In this document: piece by piece, positions 1-11,924 of the stretch | How positions within the stretch are numbered: the stretch's first letter is position 1 | Layout of the letters: every line of letters starts with the position of its first letter | Origin: Exophiala sp. HKRS030 | Taxonomy: Eukaryota > Ascomycota > Eurotiomycetes > Chaetothyriales > Herpotrichiellaceae | DNA length: 64,000 bases | Reading direction: 5' to 3' | Assembly (NCBI GenBank): GCA_023897205.1 | Contig: JAHWDD010000002.1 | Coordinates: forward strand, 3,596,001-3,660,000 | Notes under the pieces: model-generated | Database searches by the model: none | What the model was told of the DNA's origin: nothing | The model's input: only the letters and a program-made list of their open reading frames with translations | Position numbers and translations under genes: made by a program

Positions 1-3000
1 TCTCGCGTCGAGTGCCACCAGAAAGCACCAAAGACAGGGAAAAAAACACGGAATAACAGCCGAGAAATGATGGGAAATGTTCAGGGAGCACCGTTGAATT
101 AATTCTTGTCTATTAAGTCCTATTCGTACAGGACGAGGCCTCATGCTCATGAGACGGATGAATTTTCCTAATCTTACTGTGATAGCCTAGCCCACGAGAC
201 AGTACAATATTCTGTACTCCATATCTTACAGTTGTACTCCGTACCATCAATCGGCCACGAGCCTGTCAGCCCAGAGTGACTGATTGCAAATCACATCACA
301 TCAATCAGTCACCGGCCTGTCACCCTCGGGTATGTCAACTCAATCCTCACCACAAAAGGACCAACTCTGCCCACCATGAACGGTGACCGTAGCCGAGGAA
401 ATAATGGCTGAAAATCAATTCCGATTCCTGGCCACTCGCCTAAATGCCTGTCGGAGAAGAGCATTCCTGAAGGTCGTTCCTGGAGGATGGCATTGACGTA
501 AAGAGTGCTGGCCTGATGAAGTATACCCTCGTCTCGCTTCTGCGCTGTTGTCTTATCGTTGAACGGCGATGCAGTGATAGCTTCTTCCTGGTTGCTTTGG
601 TTTCGTACCGCCAGCATGAGGCCAGAAGTGCATTGCCAGACGTCGAGAAGCCGCAAAGGGCAAGTTCAGCGTCAAATGTTGTGTCTTGTGAAGACTCGAA
701 ATACTCAAGTCTTCGATATGGTTAAACATGCTTCTTTGCGAAACAGTGCCAAGGTATATGGTTTTCTTCATGTTGTCATTCATGTTGCAGATCTGCGGCC
801 ATTTGCGGAGTGTACCTCATGGAAGACTGTACGGAGCATTGCTTCTGTGAGAGTCCAACGGTTGTGCAGGCATTTTGACGTAAAAAGTGATGCAGAATAA
901 ATGCGCCATCGCGAGCAGCAGCCAGACTAGAATCGGCAGCTGGCAGGGACCGTTCAAAGCGACCGTCTAGTTCTTGACTGTTGCAAGATTTTGCTACTGA
1001 CAATTTGCCTCGACTTTCATCATTATCCTTCAACTCCGAATGCGGTATTTGGCCCATGGTGGTGATATTGTTGTTGGCTGAACTCTTGATTTTCTTGCAA
1101 CCAACCAAGTGATAAGCGAAGATGGTGTTGTGCACGAGCTCGCGTGCGAATCCGTCGACTAGCTTGTAACGAAGCGACACAATCAAAACGATCACTTTCC
1201 AGACGACTAAAGGAACGTGTACGGAGGACGGAATGCGAAGTCAGGACGAGGTGTGACCTTGCACATGCTCCTTCGTAGCGTACGCTTTTCACGAATCGTA
1301 TCACATGCACAATCACCATCACCTTGCATCCAAAGCTGGCGAAGCAACCCACACTCCAACTTGACTAGACTTTCTTTTGTGCCGACTCGTTGCTTCCTCA
1401 AAGGACAAGGTAATTTGGACTAGGACGAAAGGTAGCCAGCAGCAACCACACCAAGCCAGGTAGTCAAGCACCAAGTATCGTTCCTGGAGAAACCACGCTC
1501 ACCTCGTCCTGGTATATGCTTGTCAGATAGACTGAGTGTACGGGTAGTGTAGTAGCTGTTTAAAGCTTCCGACAGGGAGATTGTGCTCTGCCAGGGGTAG
1601 TTGCCATTGAACGATCTTATCCTTAGTCACTGAACTGGCGTTGCTGCCTTCTCGTACGACCCGAATTCAGTAGCAATTCACCTCGCAACAATGCTCGGCA
1701 ATGTTAGGATCCCGAGGTTCCAAGCACTGGCCACAACAGCATCCCATAACCGTTGACGTTCAATTCTCGTGGTCGATCGTTCGGAAATTGAAGTTTTCGT
1801 GATGAGCACGATCATCAGATGAACATGAACCATCGAAGACGACCATCGAGCAAAATCGGGTTGTCTCCAATGTTGCTCGTTGAAACAACTCCTGAAAGAG
1901 TCTCCCGATCGATCTAGTCCTTGTGATCGTCTGGTAAGTTGCAGGATTGGGTAATTTTGTGTTGTTGGTGCCAGCCAGGGGTGGGCCATGTTACAGTCTT
2001 GGTAACAATGTCAAGTTCTTACTGGAGCACCGAAAGACTGCAGCCAGGGATCTGCAAACCATCAACAGATACGAGACGCGTGGCTGCGTGGGAGACGATC
2101 TGTTGAACAGGGTAGGAGAAAATGTGTCAACCGTCTTCCTCTTACGAGCAACCGTCAGGTTTTCCAAACGGTAGGCATTTCCAAGTGTTTGAACGAAGTT
2201 GTATGTTCAGGATCTTGAGATCTTTCAGATGATCACAGCACGCCAGCAAAGGAGTAGTATCCATCACGAGAGTGCCGTAACGTCGTCTCCACACATCACA
2301 CGCCTCGAAGCTTCCAAACAAACAGCACCGGACGCACTGTACATACTCGTACAGTGGATATGCGGGACGGCATGTGCACAATATGTACAGGAAGCACTGG
2401 GCGACAGTGATTGGTCTCGCAGTATGCCGATGGGACCCAGCAAGGATCATGACTCGACGGCTTTGAGAAAGGTATTATTGAGATAGGAACGAGACGGTCT
2501 CATGGCAGTCCGTAGTATCGGTGCAGCCAAGAGGGATCTTGCGTCAAGTTGGCAGAGGAGAATAGCCAGTGTACGGCAGTCCGTCGCAGTGATCCAGTCG
2601 TCGAGAGACCCGACCTACGAGTAGAGAAGGGAGAAATTCGCATGGATGTGGACTGTAGACTAGTCGTAGTCGCAGGTGTAGTGTGCGGTATGGACGGAGA
2701 GAGTATAGCGCGACGATGCAGGGGAAAGTCGATGCACGATGATGATCTTGCTCACAAAACAAACGCGCCTTCCCTGGATCAGCAATGGTCTTGGCAGATC
2801 AGTTGCTCCGAGAGCCTTTCTCCGTATGCACTCGTGCCCAACTGCCACCAACAAACCCACTGCCGTCCCTCAACCCACCAATCCACCACTTCACGCGTCC
2901 GACACTACTACAGACTCCTTACTGTAGCTCCTGGTCTTTAGCTTCAACTACCGGCCCCTCTAACAGTCTAGCTATGCCTACGGGCTCTGCTAAGCATGCC

Positions 3001-4878
3001 TACAGTTTCCTTCCAAGCCCTCTAGAACAACCGCGTCATCTTCCCCCTGGGACCACTCGACTCTGGTTTCTCCATTTTCAGAACGGAGTACGATTGTTGT
3101 TGCGCAACTTCCTGCCAGTTCTCGCCTTTACCAAGCGAGCAAAGTTAAGGCACCCCATCTGCCGAAACTACATGCCCAGCCACCTTACGGAGTAGGGGCA
3201 TTCGAAGAGGTGGCTTGATTATTGTGTTGATCTGCGTTCGTACGGTCACGGCATCAGGTGCCAGGAGCAGTGAGAACGGTACTCCGTGCAGAAGACGGAG
3301 TCCTGCGAACTCGAGTGTGGACTATCCCCATCTAAAACAACCAATTGAAGTCATGCCATGCAGGTACCTGGTACAAGCACATCCTGTACATACGGATACC
3401 TGGGAGCATGTTGCTTCTGTTGACCGTGTCTCCAGCTGTGACTACGACTACACCCGCGCCTTTTGTCGGTTTATTTAAAGCTGGGAATGTCAGCTGTCAA
3501 ACCGGGATCAAGCACGAGGACCTCGGAAGTCACTGAACTGCCCGATGAATGGTCATGGCGAACGGCCAAACTACAAGCTATTGCGAATGTGATCCCTGGA
3601 AGCATCTTCCTTGACGAGAACATCAGCACTGAATGTTGTTCGGCCCATGTAAGAGACAAATAAGAAGCTATCATGACTAACCAAGCTGGGGATCGGAGCA
3701 AGACCGCTGTGTGTCCGTCGAACCCTGACCCAGTGACCCTGGTACCCGAATACCAGGGTCGGGAGGTGGCTTCCGCTATGCACGAAGCTTGGTTCCACTT
3801 CTGGCGCCATTCTATGTGATCCTCGACCTTTGCTACAAAATTTACCCGGTTCCTGACGAGAACATGGCCCCATCAAATCTCCTCGCCTTGCTCCTTCAAA
3901 CTCCACTTCATCTGCAATTCTCCCCAAACTCCCTGCCTGTGTCCTCACCACCATGGGGTTGTTTCTGAAGCCGTCCGTCTCAGGACGCGTCTTGCTAAAG
4001 GTACAGTCCTCGCTCACTATGCTCGTTGGCGTTAGTGGATGCTTCCCTTTGGCATTACCCGCTATGCAGCATTGCCGGCACGAGGACCACTTTCTGCCCC
4101 TGTCCTTGCCTTGCTGGAGTCTTCATTGCGGCTTAACTTTGCAGGCTTCAGAACAAAGACTACTACTCTCCACCAGTATGCCTTGTGTACCCAATGGTAA
4201 GGAAGATCAAATGCAGATATCTCTTCCTCTCAACCCATGGTTGTCAATTTATTGTCTATCAACTTCCAACAACTGTATATCACTCCCCATTCCTACCTAT
4301 ATTTGGCACATCTTCAAGGTCACAACTCAATCAACTCCTTTTGAACGATACATTCCGTCGTGCCCCATCATTCGTCGTATTCACTTTCTCAGCATCTAGA
4401 CATAAGAGTCGGCTCGCGACCATTGTCAGCACTTGGAGTTTCGGTCACGGCTGGCTTCAAATCCCACAGATCGGAAAAGGGCATGACCTGCAACCTCAGA
4501 TTCAGCAAAAGCACGGTTGATTGGTCACCAGTCACTTAAAACTCGCCCTCCTTCGAATATATGTCATTGGTAAGATTGGATTATCACGCGATATTTGTCT
4601 TCGTTCAAAGGGAAGACAATGATTCAACTGACACGTTTCTCCAGAGTTGAAACGTTTCGTGCGCCACAATAAACCTCAATCTGTCGAGGCCCCCGCCTAC
4701 CACGGGCCATATCAAGTCTGCAAACCCCAGGTGTTCGTAACTCCGCACAGGTCCTGTTGCAACAGCAGCAGACACCTCGGCTGTGGGTATCAAGACTGGA
4801 CCAGCTTGAATGAGGCTCGACAGCATCGGCCCTAGGACTTGTGATATTGCGCCTAGACGAAAGGTAACAGCCGTCTAA
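1..4878. other. Gene-poor left end, no supported gene
   Basis: I see no recognisable protein, tRNA or rRNA here. The open frames are short, overlap on both strands and match no family I know. A TACTCCGTAC word sits at 235-244. Near the right edge, 4561-4834 looks coding: an ATG at 4561 is followed by a GTAAGA donor (4570), a CTGAC branch and acceptors near 4644-4646. The frame from 4647 then reads LKRFVRHNKPQSVEAPAYHG, which resembles a real N-terminus. It may be an upstream exon of the gene at 4879, but I could not find a splice that joins the two frames. Confidence 0.5.
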
Positions 4879-7147
4879 ATGGGCCGCTTTCAATGGATTC
4901 AAGGACATACGAAACACGGCGGTGACAAGTTGCACGCCGTTGCACATGATTTGTTCTCCAAGGACAACGTCGAGCCGTCACGACAAGCATTGACAGATAT
5001 GATGAAAGAACATAGCGGCGTTGAAACGGGCCCCAGCGATGGCTTCCCAAGACACCATGGAAGATCACGGACCAACACGGTGACTTCTGCCGGTTCTCAA
5101 TATACTCGATCGATCTCCGATGGCTCTAATCATGAGTACACCTCTCGACCCTCGTCAAGACAGAGTTATGCCGAAGGCAACCTGCCACTGTCAGATCGTT
5201 ATGAGAACAATGCCAAAGGGTTACTGTCTCGGGGCACTCGTATATTGAAACGACAGGGAAGCAAGCTCAATTTACTATCCTCGCCAGTGGAAGAAAAGTC
5301 ACCGGAACGCGGCGGGGGAAGGATGGGAGATGGGTCTCCAGTCAAGTCGCTGCAACGACAACTTACCAACGGCTCAAAGCGTAGGCTTCTTGGGTTCTCA
5401 AAGAAGCGGTTCCTGGCTAACGTTCTTAGGTACTGGGTTGAAACGTAGCATCTCCGGTCCCTTCGCTTTCCAACACCTAAGCCATGGCGACCAAGCCCAA
5501 TTTCAGAACATCGATACTGTTGCTAGGTCAGACCTGACTTCCGAGTACCAAGCTATTCAAGCAGACCAGCAGCCCGAAGACCATGTCCGCGGAATACCTA
5601 TCACGGAATTACCGACGAACAAAGTCGAACTATCCGTTCAGCCTGGTTCTGATGAACCAACCTCACCGACTACCGCTGCTATTCCGTATCTCCCTACCAC
5701 ACCCCCTCGACCAGAGCCTCCGCCAAAGGAGAATCTCTTGTTGCCTTATAGTCCCTCCGACGTTCGAATGTCACGGTCGATGGAGAATTTCTCCCGCCCT
5801 ACCAGATTGTCCGTCACATCGAGTGATGCATCTCCGACCTCTCAGCTGTCCCAAAGATTGTCAGCTCTGAGCCCCGTTAACCGTCAAAGCCTGCTCGGAA
5901 AGCCTCTTCCCATCCTGCCAGACGTCGTCCATGCTGTGTCTACGAGAGATGACATCGCTCTGCCACTCCGCACTGCGCCTCTCCCGAGCCCTCCAACAAC
6001 GAGGATGGAGATCGTCTTGGAGGAGGATAAGGTGGAGCTGCCGGAGATCCCGACAAGCCTGTCTTGCAACGATTTGTCTACTATAGCAGCACGATACAAG
6101 AGGCGCAGTCAATCGTCAGGCGAGCTACAACTGCAAGCCGCATATTACAATATGACATCGACAATGACAAATGTGGAGGCAGCTCTAGATGAACCCGTGG
6201 AGCATCTCAACGATCAACCATCGACAGCCAAAGTGGACCTCACGACTGATCCTGTTGAGCTTCAGGATTGGGAGGATGCCATCGACTACTCCTGGGATGT
6301 CGCCTCTGATGAGGATAAGAGTGACTCAGATGCAACTCTAGAGAAGCCCCAGGAGCGAAGCATCCCGCAAGAGAACTATCTGGTCGTCGAACAATCTGCA
6401 ACTGATGAGGCTTGCTCATCTGCCTCTACTCCTCTCATGATGCAGCTGCCAAGGACGACATATCGACCTGAGGGACCGGCTCAGGGAAAGGGTCGGTCAT
6501 CGGATGAGGAAGAAGAACCAGGCTCACCTCTACTGGGACTTGGCCTTGGTTCTCTCCAACCAGTCTTGAATGTCTCGATTGAACAGGCGGAATCTACCGC
6601 CATTCCACAACATTGTGAATCTCAAAATCCACCTCGAGTTGAACGGCCTCACATCCTACCAAGCCCTTTCTCTTCCATCAGCAAATCAAGCTCCCAAGAG
6701 AGCATTATTTTTTCGATAGCATCTTCAATTGCCGGAACACAGAGGTCATCTCATTCCAGCACCTCTCTATCTGATTTCGCTCATTTGGCGAATTTTGGCG
6801 AGTCAAAAGAAAGCCTCAGACTCGACCTACAAGATGTCACCAGTTACGCTGAACATCACAACCGGGAAGGAAGCCAGGAGACCATACGTGAGGATGATGA
6901 AGGTGAACAAACTAGAGCCAGTGACGCAAGATGCGGCTTGCCTAACACCCCGACCACTTCATCAGTCCTCAGACACGATCGTGGCGCATCAGCACCTTCC
7001 ATTCCAATTCCTGAGAGAAAGTCCTCAATGCCCACCGGCGATTCGCCAAAGACGAACTCACGCAGACGGGCTGGTACAACCAATTCTCGACCTCGGCGCA
7101 ACACCCGTGTGTCTTATTCTCTTTTTCCTACAACTCCTACACCATAA
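4879..7147 (+). CDS. Ser/Pro-rich protein of unknown function (739 aa)
   Basis: Model join(4879..5380,5430..7147). A 49-nt intron (GTAGGC donor, GCTAAC branch, TTAG acceptor) joins two frames in phase. I do not recognise a domain. The N-terminus carries a basic segment (about residues 105-135, containing GLLSRGTRILKRQGSKLNL) of a kind seen in low-complexity fungal proteins. The rest is rich in Ser, Pro, Thr and acidic residues with no membrane segment or signal peptide, so it is probably intrinsically disordered and intracellular. The start is uncertain: a stop lies immediately before the chosen ATG, but coding-looking sequence with splice signals lies at 4561-4834, so the true N-terminus may be longer. 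That this is a gene is well supported by the 1.7-kb open second exon; no role is proposed. Confidence 0.75.
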
Positions 7148-8287
7148 GTCATTTGCCGAGCCAAATGGCTCTGTACTATTCAACAGGAGCACGTATCTCA
7201 CGCGGCTGGACACCTCCTGTTTTTCTTCTTCTATCACTTTTGGCTTCACGATTAATGAATATGGTTTGTGGATTTACTCTTTGACATTATGTCTTATGAT
7301 TCATTATGATATCCGTTTTGTTTAAGGACGAATTTACTACTTGGGGGCTTGGTGAGGATTGTTGGAATCAGGCAGGGGCTCGGAGGACAAAAAGGCTGGG
7401 GATTTCTCAAAAAGTTATGATTCTCTTTTTCAGTCTGGGTTCGGAGTGAGCGTATTTGTGATTCTGGCTCGCACCTTTTCGCTGCTATCGGACTGGTGGC
7501 CTCGAAATTCAGGAATTATCACCCAAAAGGGTGAAGTCGCGGTGTTTTGGAGAAAAATGCTCAACGAGCGGTGTGATGGACTCGGGTGGATGCAACTTTT
7601 GGTAGCGTGCATGGATCGGCTCACACGATGCCTTCTTCAATACAAGGGGATATAGTCCGTATGCAGACTCAGTGAGCCCTTGTGGTACTTAGTGCAAGTA
7701 CCTCTTCAGTCGAGGTCGACTGCTTGCTATAGCACATAAAATCATTGAAAATCATTCACGAGTCCGGCTTCGCTTCTCTGGAGCATTCTGATCGACCGCG
7801 AAGATGCCAAATGTGTTGTATTGTGCCACAGACTCGCCGCAGCTCGGTGGGTGGTTTCCATTGCGCTAAACGATGCCTCTTTATACGGAGTTTTGCCGAC
7901 GCAATTGACATGCACTATCCTGTCTGGGGAGCAATGGCAGAGGTCGAATCCTCTACATGTTGCTATCGACCTGGGTGTGATGCCATCCTGAAGAACAATC
8001 TCCCATGCCCCGACTTTGTCTGGTACTTCATGGAGAGAAAGTAGCGACGTATCTGGTCTATATGCTTCGCTGTATATACGATGCAACAAAGATGCCAATC
8101 ATGCAGGACTTCCTCGACCACGTCGTGCTGATAAGCCGGCTAGTTTGACGACAATTAAGATACGTCTCTTCTGGACAATGCGGGTTGTTGTGTTCTTTCC
8201 AAATGTGATCAACATGTTGGCTTCGAGGTAGTTCGAACTTCAGTGCTGGGAGGTTACGTTTCTGGATGTATACGAGACTCACCATCA
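7148..8287. other. Intergenic, nothing supported
   Basis: This is 1.1 kb between a 3' end and the start of the Zn2Cys6 regulator, so it should hold the terminator of the former and the promoter of the latter. The only open frames are short and unconvincing. A TACGGAGTT word lies near 7885. Confidence 0.6.
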
Positions 8288-10075
8288 ATGGCCGAATCCG
8301 AACCAAGATCAGTAAAATCAAAGCGCGTTCTCAAAGCCTGCGACTTCTGCCACAAAAGAGGCCGTGGATGCAAAATTGATCCGACGGACAATTCTCGATG
8401 TCTGACTTGTCTTGACTTTGGAGTCAATTGTACGTGGAACAGGCCATCCGCCAAACGAGGAAAACCGCGTGGCTCTAAGGTCACTGGTGTGCCATGGACA
8501 TTGTCAGTAGACCAGCATGGGTCGCGAGAGCTCATACAAGATCTACTCGTCAACTTCTTCGAGTCTGTATATCCAGTGTTGGTGCCCCCAGAGCAACACG
8601 TTTGTGCCCCATGGTTGATATTGGACAGAGCTTGCACCGTCCACGAGCAATCATTCATGCATAAATGGCATACGAAGCAAATACCGTCCGGCAGGGCCTC
8701 GTATGCGAGGTTGATGTCTATGTCCGCTTTGAGCGCCTATCGGATCACTAGTGGTGCAATCTTCACTCCCCGGCACATATCTTCTGCAATAAGCCCTAAT
8801 GTTTACTTGGACGAGGCTATTGCGGCGATCCCTGGGACCTTTGGCGAATCCTTGGAGTTTGAATACCTACAAGCAATCAGTCTTGTATGTCTGACTGCAC
8901 GAGAATGCGGCAATGCGTCGTTGCTTCAACAATTCCTCGGTCTGTACCATGGTGCACTCGCCGAACAAGGCTTTTACGATGAGAGACGCTGGCCCAGTGG
9001 CATCTCAACAATCGAGAGAGAAGAGAGGAGACGGCTGTATTGGCATATGTATCGGTTGGAAATCCATACCTCTCTTGTTCTCGGGCATGCCGTACGATGC
9101 CCCGAGCTCCAATCTGCCGTTGCCTATCCAATGGTTCCCGATCAAGATTTCACGGAGTCTGTGGAAAACCTTGAGTGGCTCAGCGGTTGGAATTATATCA
9201 CTGATATCTACAGAGGCATCGAACATCTGATCTCTTATTTCAAGAACAGGCGAACGACAATCAATCAAGATAACCGCTGCCTGTCTACAGCGTTCCTTAT
9301 TGACTACGACCCTCAGGAAAAGATACTAAGACCATTAGATTTGGCGTATTCCAACCTACCACCTCGCTTCAAAAAAGCGCAAGGGATGTCGCAAGATATT
9401 CGCCTGAATCGCTGTGGATTTCAAACGGCCAATATTATAGCAACGTACCAGGTAAAAGCACTCAGAGCCGCTCCTGACTCAGCTAACACAAGCAGCTTCT
9501 ACGGATGCTTTCATTCACAGCAAATGATACGACATTTTACGAAGCTTGCAGGACAGCCCTAGAATTGATTGAGGAGATATCCTCCATTCCGCTGGAGTAC
9601 ATGCGAGCCATGGGTTTGGCAATGGTATATATGTCTCCCTTTACTCATCATCCTACAATTTACAGTTATTTAGATACAGGAATTATCCGGTCTCGGTCAC
9701 ATCCTGAGTAGTTTCATCAAGAAAGAACTACCCAGATCCGACTATCAACACTTGAGAATGGTAATGTACGAAAGCCATTGTTTTCTTTGTTGATGCCATG
9801 TCTGACAAAGCCCAAGGGTGTGCATGGCTGAGCTACTCGAAAATTTGGCCACTTGCATTTCAGCTGCTGCATGGGTCAGCAATCGTCTTCGTTCATATGT
9901 CGAGGAGATTGATCGCTACTTTGAGCTCCGACCGCTTCAAGATGATACAGCGGACCGTGGACACGCTCAGAGCGATGAAGTTGTCTTCCAGGACTTTGAC
10001 CCTGAAATCTTCATTCCCCTTGAACTTCTTCAACGTATCCCCTGGGACTGGACGGAACAGCTCCAGCTCACATGA
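8288..10075 (+). CDS. Zn2Cys6 transcription factor of nucleobase module A (545 aa)
   Basis: Model join(8288..9451,9496..9624,9680..9765,9817..10075), three introns of 44, 55 and 51 nt, all phase-consistent. The fungal binuclear zinc cluster is complete: Cys18-x2-Cys21-x6-Cys28-x9-Cys38-x2-Cys41-x6-Cys48, followed by a basic stretch and a long helical middle region typical of the fungal-specific regulatory domain. It should bind DNA in the nucleus and control a few target genes. It ends 52 bp from the 3' end of the convergent dioxygenase gene, with an NCS1 permease beyond, so it may be the local regulator. An ATG in frame 45 nt earlier is not available: the upstream codon that opens the frame is not ATG, so 8288 is the first Met. 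The target genes are inferred, not shown. Confidence 0.88.
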
Positions 10076-10127
10076 TGCTAGGGACTCCAGCTTGGTTCAA
10101 TAATGTCTCATTCCTTCTTAATGGCTA

Positions 10128-11322
10128 CTATTGAGGTTGTGCCTTGCCCTCCCCGATCTTCCACATTGTCTTCTGTCGCCTGGTTCGCCACAAGTAATAC
10201 TCTCCTGCAGTCATGACTTCATACTTGTTGGGATTGTCTTCACTAACACAGGTAGGAATAGGGTTGATAACACTCCGTCGGTCAAACCCCCAGAAGAACG
10301 GTACCGAGTATCTTTCTCGGCCACTTTCGTTGATCACCCGATGGACGGTGCTCACGAAAAAGTCGTTCGTCTGCCGCATGAAGCAATCTGCGATGTTTAC
10401 AATAAACGAGCCAGGTATTGGTTTGACCTTGATCCACCGACCAGACTTGCTGAGAACTTCTAGGCCTTCGGTGTCAGCCGTGATGATGGTGAAGTACTCC
10501 ACGTCGGTATGAGCGCCTATGCCGTTCTGGTCATCTCGAGATGTTTCCTGTTGAGGGTAATGGAGTATCCTGGCGCCTGCTTCCGGCCTCTGCACCATGC
10601 CATCAAACGAACCCTCGGGGATGTGCAACGCCAAAGCGAACATCCTCGTTAATTTTCGAGCAAGCTTGGTCATCGCCGTCTGATACGTGCAGAGCGTCTT
10701 CTTGAACTCTGGCAACTCTGTCGGCCACAGGTTAATCTCCGGGATGGATTCATCTGGAAAATCAGGATCATTGGCCGCGTTGTAATTCCAGTTGAAAGCC
10801 TCGTATAAATCTGCAGGGATGTCAACAAACGTTCACCCTCTGGGGATCTCGCAGAGTCCACCTCTCTTCTTCCAGCCGTTCGGGTTGTAGTGCTGCATGG
10901 GATGATAACCGCAATATTCATCAGGGATCAGGTCTGTGCAGACTTCCATTTTCTTCTCGGTCGGAAGTGCAAAGAATGATTTGGCCTCGTCCATCACATT
11001 CTGAGCCAGCTTCATGTCAATGCCCTGCAGGTTTCGAACATTGTGGTCAGCATCAAGCGCCCTGGTGGATAGCCCTCACGGAGGCATCTGACCAACTGCT
11101 TACATGGTTTGTTATCGAGAGGAAGCCGATTCCATGAGCAGCTTCACGAATTTCCTCGGCCACCGCCTGTCTGTCCTCCAGTCTGTCACTGTACATGCGA
11201 GAGACATCGATGACGGGAATGGCTTCGTCTGTTGTTGACGCATTCGAGTCGAAGGTGAAGGTCTTTCCATTGGTGAGGGTAATGGTACGCGAGTTTTCCT
11301 CTTGAACGGCCGTTGACGACAT
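10128..11322 (-). CDS. 2OG-Fe(II) dioxygenase, isopenicillin-N-synthase type (354 aa)
   Basis: Model complement(join(10128..10810,10862..11024,11104..11322)). Splicing restores NHGID at the first junction and NGWKKRDLYEAFNW at the second, both familiar in this family. Iron ligands are visible as His228-x-Asp230 (AHTDVEYF) and His284 (STVHRV), with the 2OG-binding Arg294-x-Ser296 (RYS). The N-terminal DIOX_N half (IPVIDVS) is present. The enzyme should hydroxylate or otherwise oxidise a small molecule using 2-oxoglutarate and O2. Its divergent neighbour is an NCS1 nucleobase permease and a deaminase lies beyond, so a modified base is a plausible substrate; thymine 7-hydroxylase belongs to the same superfamily and is one candidate. 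The substrate cannot be read from sequence. A secondary-metabolite enzyme is the main alternative. Confidence 0.9.
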
Positions 11323-11924
11323 TTCGACGAGCTTGTTATCGATCTAATCGGATTTACAAATGAGGACGGCTCTTCACCCCAGTTCTGCTTGTACGCGAGC
11401 TGGCCTTCTGGCTCGAGTTCTCGATTAAATACGAACAAGATAAGGAACAGATCTACCAAGCGCAAAAAATCACCAAATGATATCCCACCGTTTAGCAGTT
11501 TATCAGCTCAACCTCAGATCTGGGATTGATCTCGACAAATGAACTTGACTAAGGCGCTTAAACGGATGAATACAGCACCTCATGGCCAGCCTGCGGAACG
11601 AGAGTCCCATTGGTTCGAGGCTGGTAAACTGCTAATTTGGATAACAAGACACGAGGTGATTCGCCAGACGACATCGACACTTGGCTGGCGGATTTCTCCA
11701 CCCACAGATAATCTGGGGCGTTCCCGAAACAATATCGTGTGCGATAGCGCAGGGATTGTTTGATGGTGGAATTTGGGTGTGTGTTTGCGATGACAGTTGT
11801 CGATATGAGTCTATCTCGAGGATACAAAACCTCGCCTCGGTCCTTGAATCGAGGGCGTCGAGTTGTCCCACCCAGTCTCGTCAATCTCGAAATCAGGGGT
11901 ATCAGTCAGACTTGAAAAAACCAA
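11323..11924. promoter_or_regulatory. Divergent promoter with GATA cores (dioxygenase / NCS1 permease)
   Basis: This 602-bp gap separates the divergent starts of the dioxygenase and the permease. GATAAG lies at 11439-11444. Further GATA-type cores occur near 11335 (as TTATC), 11499 (TTATC), 11706 (GATAA) and 11743 (GATAG). HGATAR sites are bound in fungi by AreA/NIT2 factors during nitrogen limitation. The sites are seen; regulation is inferred. Confidence 0.45.

Noticed and set aside
10811..10836. A 26-nt intron in the 2OG dioxygenase
   Set aside because: Too short; the 51-nt intron 10811-10861 gives the conserved KKRDLYEAFNW.
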